Positions 1-7,699 of a stretch of DNA of 64,000 bases are shown one piece after another. Source of the DNA: Actinokineospora bangkokensis. Its GTDB lineage: Bacteria; Actinomycetota; Actinomycetes; Mycobacteriales; Pseudonocardiaceae. The stretch's first letter is position 1; every line of letters starts with the position of its first letter. The stretch spans positions 31,125 to 95,124 of the forward strand of contig NZ_MKQR01000016.1 of the NCBI RefSeq assembly GCF_001940455.1. The letters are read 5' to 3'. The position numbers were made by a program, and so were the translations under genes. Under the pieces are notes generated by a model. The model was not told the DNA's origin and did no database searches. It was given only the letters and a program-made list of their open reading frames with translations.

Positions 1-212
1 GGTGCGGGCAGCGCGGACGGGCTCGGCGGCACCGGGGCGGGGGTCCCGGGCACCGGGCTCGCCTCGACCGGGCTGGGCGCGGCGCTCGCGGGGGTGGGGG
101 CCGGAGCGGGGGTGGGCTCCGGCGCGCCGTCCACAGCGGAGGCGATGACGGGCACCGCCACGGCGGCGGTCACGGCGACCAGGGCGCTGACGACGAACAT
201 GCGGCTCGGCAC
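1..212 (-). CDS. Secreted Pro/Ala-rich protein, N-terminal part only
   Basis: The gene runs off the left edge, so only about 70 codons are visible. The start is GTG at 212, chosen because GGAAGGAG lies 7 nt upstream; an in-frame ATG at 200 is the alternative. The N-terminus (MPSRMFVVSALVAVTAAVAV) is a short basic stretch and a hydrophobic core, then VIASAVDGAPEP, which looks like a Sec signal peptide with cleavage near residue 25. What follows is a low-complexity Pro/Ala/Ser linker of the kind that joins a signal to a wall or extracellular domain. The functional domain lies outside the window, so no activity can be assigned. Confidence 0.6.
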   Translation of the reverse strand, partial: MPSRMFVVSALVAVTAAVAVPVIASAVDGAPEPTPAPAPTPASAAPSPVEASPVPGTPAPVPPSPSALPA

Positions 213-342
213 GTGCGGGCTCCTTCCGGGGGCACCACCGGGCTCGGTGGTGCTGTCACCACTCCCCCACGCGGTGGGCGGGCCGACCGGTTGCCCACGA
301 CTTCGCGGTCCCCCTTGCGGCCCGCGCCGGGCACCGCTAACG

Positions 343-360
343 TACAACCATGTGGTTGTA
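343..360. promoter_or_regulatory. Palindromic operator over the ArsR gene start
   Basis: TACAACCA-TG-TGGTTGTA is a perfect 8-bp dyad with a 2-bp centre, and it overlaps the GTG start codon at 352. An ArsR-family repressor bound here would block transcription of its own operon. There is no Shine-Dalgarno sequence upstream of 352, which fits a leaderless transcript starting inside the dyad. Autoregulation is inferred from family habit. Confidence 0.65.
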
Positions 361-711
361 GATAGCGACCTGAGCAGCGACGAGGTGGACCGGATCTTCC
401 ACGCGCTCGCCGACGCGACCCGGCGCGACATCGTCGCCAGGGTGCTGCGGGAGGAGCAGTCGGTGTCCGGTCTGGCCAGCAGCTACGCGATGAGCTTCGC
501 CGCGGTGCAGAAGCACGTGGCGGTGCTGGAGCGGGCCCGCCTGGTCATGAAGCGGCGGCGCGGGAGGGAGCAGCTCGTGCGCGGCGACCCCGACGTGCTG
601 CGGCGCGCCCGCCTGCTTCTCGACGAGTACGAGCGGCTGTGGCGGCACCGCGCGGCGGCGATCGAGGACATCCTCTCCGAGGACCAACCGGAAGACAGGA
701 GCGAGAAGTGA
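352..711 (+). CDS. ArsR-family transcriptional regulator
   Basis: A 119-aa winged-helix protein. After VDRIFHALADATRRDIVARV, the typical ArsR first helix, comes the recognition region AMSFAAVQKHVAVLERARLV and a basic wing (MKRRRGREQ). No metal-binding CxC motif is visible, so this is the 'HALADxTRR' subgroup that usually pairs with an SRPBCC/AHSA1 protein rather than a metal sensor. GTG 352 was chosen because homologues begin just before DEVDRIFHALADATRR and because the start lies in a dyad operator. The next gene starts inside its stop codon (GTGA overlap at 708-711), which means translational coupling. The longer upstream reading frame has no support. Confidence 0.88.
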   Translation: MVVDSDLSSDEVDRIFHALADATRRDIVARVLREEQSVSGLASSYAMSFAAVQKHVAVLERARLVMKRRRGREQLVRGDPDVLRRARLLLDEYERLWRHRAAAIEDILSEDQPEDRSEK

Positions 712-1193
712 CCGTCATCGACGTGCAGAAGGACCCCGAGGCCCTGACGCTGACCTTCACCGCGGAGTTCACCGCGCCGGTCGAGCGGGTGTGGCAGGTC
801 TGGGAGGACCCGCGCCAGCTGGAGCGCTGGTGGGGCCCGCCGACCTGGCCCGCGACCTTCACCGAGCACAACGTCAAGCCCGGTGGGCGCAGCGCCTACT
901 ACATGACCGGCCCGGAGGGCGAGCGGGCGGGCGGCTGGTGGGAGTTCACCGCCGTCGACGCCCCGCACTCCCTGGCGTTCCGCGACGGCTTCGCCGACGC
1001 CGACGGCAACCCCAACCCCGCGATGCCCACCACGGAGGCCACCGTCGTCCTGGAGGCCACCCCGACCGGCACCCGGATGACCACCACCAGCCGGTTCAGC
1101 TCCCTGGAGCACCTGGAGCAGCTGCTGGAGATGGGCATGCAGGAGGGCATGCGGCTGGCCATGGGCCAGATCGACGAGCTGCTGGCGGCCTGA
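708..1193 (+). CDS. SRPBCC domain protein (AHSA1 family)
   Basis: A 161-aa protein of the START/SRPBCC fold, activator-of-Hsp90-ATPase-homologue group. Hallmarks are the strand-helix start FTAEFTAPVERVWQVWEDPRQLERWWGPPTWP, the central GGWWEFTAVDAP, and the C-terminal long helix LEHLEQLLEMGMQEGMRLAMGQIDELLA. These domains form a deep hydrophobic ligand pocket; the ligand is unknown. The gene is coupled to the ArsR gene by a 4-bp GTGA overlap, so the ArsR protein probably controls it. The family assignment is firm and the physiological role is not. Confidence 0.85.
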   Translation: MTVIDVQKDPEALTLTFTAEFTAPVERVWQVWEDPRQLERWWGPPTWPATFTEHNVKPGGRSAYYMTGPEGERAGGWWEFTAVDAPHSLAFRDGFADADGNPNPAMPTTEATVVLEATPTGTRMTTTSRFSSLEHLEQLLEMGMQEGMRLAMGQIDELLAA

Positions 1194-1326
1194 GCCCCGG
1201 CGGACCCGCCCACCCGCCCCGGCGCGGCGACCTCGACCTTGGTGGAGGTCGCGCACCGGGTGGGCGGGCGCGCGGGCGCGCCCGCTAGCCTCAGCCCGTG
1301 TCGAGGTGGCGGATCAGGGGCGGGCG

Positions 1327-2589
1327 GTGAGCACGTCGACCCGGGACGGGCGGGTGGCGGTGACCAGGTCCGCGCTGGCGCTCGCCGCCTGCTGGGCGGT
1401 GACCAGGGCGGTGCTGGTCGGCATCGTGTTCACCATCGGCGTCGAGGCCTGGCGCGAGGTGACCTACTACCAGCGCTGGCACGACGTGCTCTCCAGCGGC
1501 ACGTTCCCGGTCGACGACGTGACCTGGCAGTACCCGCCGGGTGCCGCGCTGGTGATGCTGCTGCCCAAGCTGCTGCCGTTCGCCGGGTACGTCCCCGCGT
1601 TCGTGGCCTGCGTGGTCGCCGTGGACGCGGTGGTCGCCTGGGCGCTGGCCAGGGCGGTGCTGACCACCGGCGGGCCCACGGCCGCGCCATGGCTGTGGGT
1701 GCTGGGCATCCCGGCGCTGCTGACCACCCCGTTCACCCGATACGACGTGATCGTCACCGGGGTCGTGGTGCTCGGGCTGCTCGCGCTGCGCGGGCGGCCC
1801 CGGCTGGCCGGGGTGCTCGCCGGGCTGGGCGCGTCGGTGAAGGTGTGGCCCGCGGTGGTGCTGCTCGGCGCCCGCTGGCGGTCGTGGTGGTGGGCGCTGG
1901 CGACGGCGGTGGGGCTCTGCGCGGTGCTCGCGCTGACCTCGCACAACGCCTTCGGCTTCCTGTCCGCGCAGAGCAACCGGGGCCTGGAGATCGAGTCCGT
2001 GGGCGGGTCGGTGCTCATGGCGGCCGCGCTGTTCGGCTACCCGGCCCAGGTGGAGTACCGGTACGGGTCGTTCGAGGTGCTGGGCCCGCTGGTGCCGCAG
2101 ATCGCCACCGGGTGCGTGGTGGCCAGCGCGGTCGCGGCGCTGTGGATCGGCGTGTGGCGGCTGCGGACCCGGTCGGTGGGGCCGGTGGTGGCCGCCGACG
2201 CGGCGCTGACCGCGGTGCTGCTGTTCGTGGTGACCAGCCGGGTGATCAGCCCGCAGTACGTGATCTGGCTGGTGGGCCTGGGCGCGGTGTGCCTGGTGTC
2301 GCGGCAGACCACGCAGCGGCCGGTGGTGGCGCTGATCGCGGTGATGGTGCCGCTGACCTCGCTGGAGTTCCCGCTGCTGTTCAACGAGCTGCTGAAGGGG
2401 TCGGCGCCCGCGGTGGTGGCGGTGCTCGTGCGCAACGCCGTGCTGCTGGTCGCCGCGGTGTGGTCGGCAGTGCTGCTGCACCGCGGCTACCGCAGGCGCG
2501 CCGCCGAGCCGGTCGCCGTCCTGCCGCCGCCGCGCGAGGAGCCCGCCGAGGCCGAGCAGGAGCCCTCGGAGCGGTCCGCGGGGCGGTAG
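1327..2589 (+). CDS. Polytopic membrane protein, GT87/DUF2029-like mannosyltransferase
   Basis: About 420 aa with roughly ten hydrophobic segments (for example ALALAACWAVTRAVLVGIVF, GAALVMLLPKLLPFAGYV, VGLCAVLALTS, TAVLLFVVTSRVISPQYV) and a charged, Glu-rich cytoplasmic tail at the end. The extracytoplasmic loop WHDVLSSGTFPVDDVTWQYPPGAALV and the GASVKVWPAVVL segment match the pattern of GT-C glycosyltransferase family 87, which uses polyprenyl-phosphate sugars to build mycobacterial-type lipoglycans. GTG 1327 is preferred because AGGGGCGG lies just upstream; an in-frame GTG at 1306 would add seven residues. There is no neighbouring sugar cluster, so the acceptor is unknown. Confidence 0.68.
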   Translation: MSTSTRDGRVAVTRSALALAACWAVTRAVLVGIVFTIGVEAWREVTYYQRWHDVLSSGTFPVDDVTWQYPPGAALVMLLPKLLPFAGYVPAFVACVVAVDAVVAWALARAVLTTGGPTAAPWLWVLGIPALLTTPFTRYDVIVTGVVVLGLLALRGRPRLAGVLAGLGASVKVWPAVVLLGARWRSWWWALATAVGLCAVLALTSHNAFGFLSAQSNRGLEIESVGGSVLMAAALFGYPAQVEYRYGSFEVLGPLVPQIATGCVVASAVAALWIGVWRLRTRSVGPVVAADAALTAVLLFVVTSRVISPQYVIWLVGLGAVCLVSRQTTQRPVVALIAVMVPLTSLEFPLLFNELLKGSAPAVVAVLVRNAVLLVAAVWSAVLLHRGYRRRAAEPVAVLPPPREEPAEAEQEPSERSAGR

Positions 2590-2692
2590 GGCCGTTCCGG
2601 CAGGGCGGGGGTGCGCGATCGGGCGTGCCGGGACGGGGCCGTGGCACGCTAGCGTCGTCGGCGTCGGTGTTCCAGCGGCCCGGGAGGACAGC

Positions 2693-3706
2693 GTGGGCGG
2701 TCCCATCACCTACCTCGACAGCGCGGACGTCGCCGGGCTCTGCGCCGGGCTGCCGCTGGTCGACCTGGCCAGGGACACCCTGCTGGCGGTGCGGCGGGGC
2801 GAGGCGGGGCTGTTCCCGGAGACCGGGCTGCGCTGGACCAACCCCGCGGGTGCCGCCGCCCGCAGCCTCATCCTGCCCGCGTGGGCGGGCACCAGCTACG
2901 GCTGCAAGATCATCAACGCCTCGCTCGGCAACCAGGCGCTCGGCCTGCCCCGGGCCGCCGGGCTGATCGTCCTCAACGACCCGGAGACCGCCCAGCCGGT
3001 GTGCGTCATGGAGGGCGCGCGGATCAGCGCCCTGCGCACGGCCGCGGTCTCGGTGGCCGCGCTGCGCGCCGCGCGCGACCTCGGCGCCGTCACCAGCGTC
3101 GCGTTCCTGGGCAGCGGGCGGCAGGCCGAGGTGCACCTGGAGCTGCTGGCGCCGCTGTGCCCGCGGCTGGGCGAGGTCGTGCTGCACGACGTGGTGCGCG
3201 GCCAGGCGGAGAAGCTGGCCGAGGCCCTCTCGACCACCCGGCCGGGCGTGCGCGTGGCCGAGGACGCCCGCTCCGCGGTGTCCGGCGCGGACATCACCAT
3301 CGCCGTCACCACCACCACCGAGCCCTACGTGGACCTCGACTGGGTCGCCCCGGGCGCCACGTTCGTCAACGTCTCCCTCGACGACGCCACCGAGGGCCTG
3401 CTGCTCGGCTGCGACCACCTCTTCGTCGACGACTGGGACCTGGTCGTGGACGACGACCACCGCCTGCTCGGCAAGCTCGCCCGCTCGGGCCGGGTCTCCG
3501 CGCCCGGCACCGCGGCCCCCGAGGGCGGCCGGGCCGTCGACGCCGACCTGCCCGCCCTGTTCTCCGGCGAGTACACCCGCCCCATCACCGCGACCGACCG
3601 CGTGGTCGTCAACCCGTTCGGGATGGGCGTGCACGACGTGGCCATCGCCGCCGCCGTGCACGCCACCGCCCTGGAGCGCGGGATCGGGCTCGCGCTCCCC
3701 CGCTGA
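2693..3706 (+). CDS. Ornithine cyclodeaminase / mu-crystallin family protein
   Basis: 337 aa with the family layout: an N-terminal substrate part (GLRWTNPAGAAARSLILPAW; GCKIINASLGNQA carries the expected Lys), MEGARISALRTAAVSVAAL, and a Rossmann dinucleotide site FLGSGRQAEVHLELL at about residues 139-153. The family includes ornithine cyclodeaminase, alanine dehydrogenases and SbnB-type oxidases of 2,3-diaminopropionate synthesis. The GTG start follows GGGAGGACAGC. It converges on a diaminobutyrate-type aminotransferase with a 3-bp gap, which hints at diamino-acid or proline metabolism, but the two are on opposite strands. The exact reaction is not decided by sequence. Confidence 0.8.
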   Translation: MGGPITYLDSADVAGLCAGLPLVDLARDTLLAVRRGEAGLFPETGLRWTNPAGAAARSLILPAWAGTSYGCKIINASLGNQALGLPRAAGLIVLNDPETAQPVCVMEGARISALRTAAVSVAALRAARDLGAVTSVAFLGSGRQAEVHLELLAPLCPRLGEVVLHDVVRGQAEKLAEALSTTRPGVRVAEDARSAVSGADITIAVTTTTEPYVDLDWVAPGATFVNVSLDDATEGLLLGCDHLFVDDWDLVVDDDHRLLGKLARSGRVSAPGTAAPEGGRAVDADLPALFSGEYTRPITATDRVVVNPFGMGVHDVAIAAAVHATALERGIGLALPR

Positions 3707-3709
3707 GCC

Positions 3710-5086
3710 CTACCGGCCCGCCGGGGCGGGCGCGCAGGCGAGCAGGGCCGCCCCGAGCAGGTCGACGGCCTCGTCCAGTTCCGCCTCGGTGATCGTCAGC
3801 GGCGGCAGCAGGCGCAGCACCGCCTCCGCCCGCCCGCCGGTCTCGACGATCAGGCCGCGGTCAAGCGCCGCGCGCTGGGTCGCCGCCGCCAGCTCCGGGG
3901 CCGGGGCCCCGGTCGCCGGGTCGGCCAGCTCCACCGCCCACATCAGGCCCAGGCCGCGGGTGTCGCGCACCCACGGGCAGACCGCGGCCAGCCCGGCCAG
4001 GCGGGCGGCGAGCTGGGCCTCCCTGGCGAGCACGTTGTCCAGGACGCGGTCGCGGGCGATGACGTCGAGCGCCGCCAGGCCCGCGGCGAACGCCAGCTGG
4101 TTGCCGCGGAAGGTGCCGATGTGCGCGCCCGGCGCCCAGGTGTCCAGCGCCCGGTCGTAGAGCAGCATCGACACCGGCAGGCCCACGCCGCTGAGGGCCT
4201 TGGAGGCGACGACGACGTCCGGTTCCACGCCGTAGCGCTCGAAGGCGAACCAGGTGCCGGTGCGCCCGCACCCGGTCTGCACCTCGTCGACCACCAGGGG
4301 CACGCCCAGCTCCCAGGTCACCGCGCGCAGCCTGCGCACGAACTCGGGGGTGGCCGGGATGCCGCCGCCCTCGCCCTGCACCAGCTCGACGATCACCGCC
4401 GCGGGCAGCTCCACCCCGCCCTTGCCGTCGGTGAGCACGTTCTCCAGGTAGGTCGCGCAGTTCGTGTCGCACACCGCCGGGGTCAGCCCCAGCGGGCAGC
4501 GCGCGCAGTACGGGAACGGCATGAACTGCACGCCCGGCACCCCGTTGGCCACCGACTCCTTCGGGTACCGGTTGCCGCTGACCGCCATCGCCCCGGCCGT
4601 GCTGCCGTGGAAGGCGCCGTGGAAGGCCACCACCGCGCCCCGGCCGGTGGCGAGCTTGGCCAGCTTGATCGCCGCCTCGACCCCGTTCGCCCCGGTCGGC
4701 CCGCAGTAGTGCACCTTCATCCGCTCCCGCAGCGGCGCGGGCAGCATGCCCAGCTGCCGCCGGGTGAACTCGTCCTTGACCGCGGTCGGGAAGTCCAGCC
4801 CGTGCGCCAGCTCGCCCAGCTGCGCCGAGGCCGCGGCCACCAGCTCGGGGTGCCCGTGCCCGAGCGAGAGCACCCCCGCCCCGGCCAGCAGGTCCAGGTA
4901 GGTGTTGCCGTCGAGGTCCTGCACGTAGCAGCCGCGCCCCCGGCGCAGCGCGATCGGCAGGCTGCGCGGGTAGGTGCGCGCACCGGACTCCACCCGGTCC
5001 TGCTCGGCCAGAAGCGCGCGGCTGCGCGGCCCGGGGACCTCCGTCCTGCGCACCACCCGCTGGGGTACCTCGTCCGTGCTGGTCAC
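3710..5086 (-). CDS. Class III aminotransferase, diaminobutyrate-2-oxoglutarate type
   Basis: 458 aa fold-type I PLP enzyme. Visible marks are FHGAFHGSTAGAMAVSG, LVVDEVQTGCGRTGTWFAFE, and VVASKALSGVGLPVS with the PLP lysine near residue 293, then GTFRGNQLAFAAG. The Cys-rich insert PYCARCPLGLTPAVCDTNC is typical of the 2,4-diaminobutyrate 4-aminotransferase branch rather than ornithine or GABA aminotransferases. The reading frame is open upstream to 5194, but GTG 5086 has GGAGCGAG upstream and starts just before the conserved region. DABA from aspartate semialdehyde feeds siderophores, ectoine or peptide antibiotics; no such cluster is next door, so the pathway is open. Confidence 0.83.
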   Translation of the reverse strand: MTSTDEVPQRVVRRTEVPGPRSRALLAEQDRVESGARTYPRSLPIALRRGRGCYVQDLDGNTYLDLLAGAGVLSLGHGHPELVAAASAQLGELAHGLDFPTAVKDEFTRRQLGMLPAPLRERMKVHYCGPTGANGVEAAIKLAKLATGRGAVVAFHGAFHGSTAGAMAVSGNRYPKESVANGVPGVQFMPFPYCARCPLGLTPAVCDTNCATYLENVLTDGKGGVELPAAVIVELVQGEGGGIPATPEFVRRLRAVTWELGVPLVVDEVQTGCGRTGTWFAFERYGVEPDVVVASKALSGVGLPVSMLLYDRALDTWAPGAHIGTFRGNQLAFAAGLAALDVIARDRVLDNVLAREAQLAARLAGLAAVCPWVRDTRGLGLMWAVELADPATGAPAPELAAATQRAALDRGLIVETGGRAEAVLRLLPPLTITEAELDEAVDLLGAALLACAPAPAGR

Positions 5087-5238
5087 GCGTGCTCGCTCCG
5101 ATCGGCCGTGGTCGGTGGTCGGCTGCCGGGACCGGCCCGGTGGTGGGCGAGCGGGCGGGGTGACCGGGCAGCGCCTGGGGCCCACGTTGTACACCCTCGG
5201 CCCCGGCCCCCCGATCGGGTGTCGGGGATACTGGCGGG

Positions 5239-5652
5239 GTGGAGCACCGCCGTCCCAGCGTCGACTCGCTGGTCGAGGGACCGCACAACCGCTACCGGCT
5301 GGCCAGCCGCGCGGACGACTTCACCATCTGGGGGCTCGTCGAGACCCTGTTCACCGGGGGGCGTGGCCTGCACGGCGACATCCCGCCGCTGCACCCGAGG
5401 CTGCTGCGCGACCTGCTCTCGCACGCGCCCGACCCGGAGTTCCTCGGGGTGCTGGCGTGGCGGCGGGCGCTGCGCGCCGATGAGATCGCGGTGACCTTCG
5501 GGGACCGGCCACCGGGGCGGGCGGAGTGGTTGCTGCGCGCGGATGAGGTGGCGCGGGCGTGGGGGTGGGGGTTGTTGGGTGAGGACGGGGTGGTGGCGGT
5601 GGTGCTGGGGCCGGACGCTCCTGGGCACCTGCCTGATGCGCCTGGGGTGTGA
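5239..5652 (+). CDS. Hypothetical protein, 137 aa
   Basis: Not recognised. The product is soluble, slightly acidic, with no signal or transmembrane segment; the middle reads HPRLLRDLLSHAPDPEFLGVLAWRRALRADEIAVTF. The GTG start has no clear Shine-Dalgarno sequence, but GGATACT about 8 nt before it resembles a -10 box, so the transcript may be leaderless. It is divergent from the aminotransferase gene with a 152-bp gap. Its end runs into a G-rich, repeat-bearing non-coding stretch. Coding status rests on the long clean frame and GC-biased third positions. Confidence 0.55.
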   Translation: MEHRRPSVDSLVEGPHNRYRLASRADDFTIWGLVETLFTGGRGLHGDIPPLHPRLLRDLLSHAPDPEFLGVLAWRRALRADEIAVTFGDRPPGRAEWLLRADEVARAWGWGLLGEDGVVAVVLGPDAPGHLPDAPGV

Positions 5653-5700
5653 GGGGTCTGCTGGCTTGCCTGGGTGGGGGATCTGCTTGCGCAGATCAAA

Positions 5701-5902
5701 AGAAGCGGGATTTTGTTGGCTTGCCCGGGTGGGTGGTTCTGCTTGACAGGGGCCCCTGCGGCGATCATGTGCTCGGGGTGGGGAAAAGGTGAGGCCTGCG
5801 GCCCCACCCCCCGGCCGTGGGTAGCACATGATCGCCTTCCCCTGTCAAGCAGAACCGCCCACCCGGGCGTTTGCGTAGCCGGGCCGCCGGTTTCGTTGGT
5901 GG
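5701..5902 (+). repeat. Dispersed palindromic element, copy A
   Basis: Two long arms (5723-5773 and 5823-5868) pair almost perfectly over about 46 bp, with one 5-nt bulge (CCCCTGC in the left arm against a shorter TT on the right). The inner 14 bp is GGCGATCATGTGCT and the 49-nt loop is GC-rich. The loop is near identical to that of copy C at 37.3-37.5 kb, which lies in the opposite orientation. A conserved lead (AGCGGGATTTT..TTGGCT) and tail (GTAGCCGGGCCGCCGGTTT) flank the hairpin. A truncated duplicate of the left arm start lies at 5663-5690, with a small hairpin GATCTGC-TTGC-GCAGATC. Non-coding. Confidence 0.85.
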
Positions 5903-5953
5903 CGGCTTCTTTGGGAAGCGGGTTGGGTGGGGTGGCTGGGTACTCGGGGGTGG

Positions 5954-6016
5954 GTGGCGTTGGGAGCGGGGTGGCGTTGGGGGGGAGCGTGGCGTTGGGG
6001 GGGGTGAGGGGGGAGC
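5954..6016. repeat. G-rich short tandem repeat
   Basis: GTGGCGTTGGG occurs at 5954, 5971 and 5989, separated by G-runs of growing length. The tract lies between the palindromic element and the 3' end of the TetR gene. It has several runs of four or more G on the plus strand and could form G-quadruplexes. The 5653-6025 gap holds only this tract and the element. Confidence 0.6.
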
Positions 6017-6025
6017 GGGTGGGGG

Positions 6026-6664
6026 TTAGGACTCGGGTGGGGTGGGCTGGGAATCGGGGTGGGGGGTGGGGCGGGTGAGGCCGTGGGACAGGAGGGCGGT
6101 GAGGGTGTCCAGGACCTCGTCGGCGGGGGTGGGGTCGGGGGTGGTGAGCCAGGCCTCGCACAGGGATTCGGTGAGGGTCGCCATGGCGGCGGCGAGGGTG
6201 GCCGGGGGGCCTGCGAGGGGGGTGCCGCGGGCGGCCAGGTCTTCCAGGTGGGAGGTCCAGGGGGCCAGTTGGGCGGTGCGGATGGCCTGCATGCGGGCGG
6301 CGAGGGTGGCGTCGACCAGGGCCGCTTGGCGCATGGCGGTGATCTCGGGGTGGTGGGTGGTGTAGACCTGCCAGAAGACGGCGAGGTGGCGGCGGAGCTG
6401 GCGGGGGTCGGAGAGGTCGTGGGGGGTGCCGTCCGGGGGGCCGATCAGGGTGTCGGCGGTGGTGGCGAGGTCGGCGGCGAGGGCGTCGAGGAGGTCTTCC
6501 TTGCTGGTGAAGTGGTTGTAGAAGGAGCCTGCTGAGCGGCCCGCGGCGCGGGTGATGTCGGCGATCTTGGTGTTGAGGTAGCCGCGTTCGGCGAACAGGG
6601 TGCGGGCGGCCTGCTTGAGGGCTGCCGCCGTCTGGGCCGCTTGGGCCTGGCGGGATCCGACCAA
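6026..6664 (-). CDS. TetR-family transcriptional regulator
   Basis: 212 aa. The N-terminal HTH reads AARTLFAERGYLNTKIADITRAAGRSAGSFYNHFTSKEDLL, a textbook TetR DNA-binding domain, followed by an all-helical ligand domain and a Pro/Thr-rich tail. The start is TTG 6664, supported by a strong AGGAGGAGG five nt upstream. It is divergent from a zinc-less MDR reductase. Two tandem TGAATYNNGATTCA dyads sit in the 86-bp intergenic region, so the protein most likely represses both itself and the reductase. The ligand is unknown, but it is probably a substrate of the reductase. Confidence 0.88.
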   Translation of the reverse strand: MVGSRQAQAAQTAAALKQAARTLFAERGYLNTKIADITRAAGRSAGSFYNHFTSKEDLLDALAADLATTADTLIGPPDGTPHDLSDPRQLRRHLAVFWQVYTTHHPEITAMRQAALVDATLAARMQAIRTAQLAPWTSHLEDLAARGTPLAGPPATLAAAMATLTESLCEAWLTTPDPTPADEVLDTLTALLSHGLTRPTPHPDSQPTPPES

Positions 6665-6706
6665 CGTGACCTCCTCCTTGACACCAGCATCGCACAGCGA
6701 TCACGA

Positions 6707-6735
6707 TGAATCCAGATTCAGTGAATTGAGATTCA
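6707..6735. promoter_or_regulatory. Tandem TetR operators
   Basis: Two dyads lie head to tail with a 1-bp gap: TGAATC-CA-GATTCA (6707-6720, perfect) and TGAATT-GA-GATTCA (6722-6735, one mismatch). They are in the divergent region between the TetR gene and the reductase, 15 bp before the reductase ATG, so binding would occlude both promoters. Confidence 0.75.
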
Positions 6736-6750
6736 GCGAAAGGGGCGGAC

Positions 6751-7680
6751 ATGAAGGCGGCGGTGCTGCGGGCGTACGGGGTGCCCGGGTTCGAGGAGTT
6801 CCCGGATCCGGAGCCGCGGGAGGGGGCGCAGGTGGTGGCGGTGCGGGCGGCGACGGTCAACGCCGTTGACGTGGCGATCGCCGCGGGGACGCACTACCTG
6901 AGCCCCCGGGAGTTGCCGGTGGTGCCGGGGATCGAGGGGGTGGGGGTGCTGCCGGACGGGCAGCGGGTGTACTTCGGGTGGCCGGTGGCGCCGCACGGGT
7001 CGATGGCGCCGGTGGCGCTGGTGCGCGACGAGCTCAGCACGCCGCTGCCCGACGAGGTGCCCGATGCCGTGGCGGCGACCCTGGGCAACGCCGGGCTGGC
7101 GGCGATGATGCCGATGTCGTGGCGGGCGGGGCTGCGGGCCGGGGAGTCGGTGCTCGTGCTGGGCGCGACCGGGGTGGTCGGGCGGCTGGCGGTGCAGGTG
7201 GCGAAGCTGCTCGGGGCCGGTCGGGTCGTCGCGGCCGGGCGGGACCCGGAGGCGCTGGAGGAGTTGGCCGGGGTCGGGGCGGACGCCGTCGTCCGGCTCA
7301 CCGAGGACGACCTCACGACGCGGTTCACCGAGGCCGCGCAGGGGCGGGTGGACGTCGTCGTCGACTACACCTGGGGCGCCCCCGCCGAGGCGGCGCTGCG
7401 GGCGATCGCGACCAACGGGCGGCTGGCGCAGGTCGGTGACCGGGCGGGCGGCACCATCACCGTGCCGTCGCAGGTCATGCGCAGCACCGGCGCGGCGGTG
7501 TTCGGGTTCATGCCCACCCACGCGGGGCCGCGGGTGATGGCGGAGTCCTACCGGCGGTTGCTCGGGTGGGGCGCCGCCGGGGAGCTGGACGTGCGGGTGG
7601 AGGAGCTGCCGCTGAGCGAGGTGGCCGCGGCGTGGGAGCGGGAGCGGACCTCGCGGCACAAGCTCGTCCTGGTGCCCTGA
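6751..7680 (+). CDS. MDR-family NADPH:quinone oxidoreductase-like protein
   Basis: 309 aa. N-terminal GroES-like fold (MKAAVLRAYGVPGFEEFPDPEPREGAQ; ATVNAVDVAIAAGTHYL; VVPGIEGVGVL) and a Rossmann domain with VLVLGATGVVGRLAVQVAKLLG at about residues 136-153. The structural-zinc cysteines and the catalytic Cys/His set of true alcohol dehydrogenases are absent, which places it in the zinc-independent quinone-reductase branch. The ATG follows AGGGGCGG. It is shorter than typical (about 325 aa) but complete at both ends. The divergent TetR gene and two operators suggest induction by a reactive carbonyl or quinone. Confidence 0.85.
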   Translation: MKAAVLRAYGVPGFEEFPDPEPREGAQVVAVRAATVNAVDVAIAAGTHYLSPRELPVVPGIEGVGVLPDGQRVYFGWPVAPHGSMAPVALVRDELSTPLPDEVPDAVAATLGNAGLAAMMPMSWRAGLRAGESVLVLGATGVVGRLAVQVAKLLGAGRVVAAGRDPEALEELAGVGADAVVRLTEDDLTTRFTEAAQGRVDVVVDYTWGAPAEAALRAIATNGRLAQVGDRAGGTITVPSQVMRSTGAAVFGFMPTHAGPRVMAESYRRLLGWGAAGELDVRVEELPLSEVAAAWERERTSRHKLVLVP

Positions 7681-7699
7681 ACCGCCGCCGGGGCCCGGC

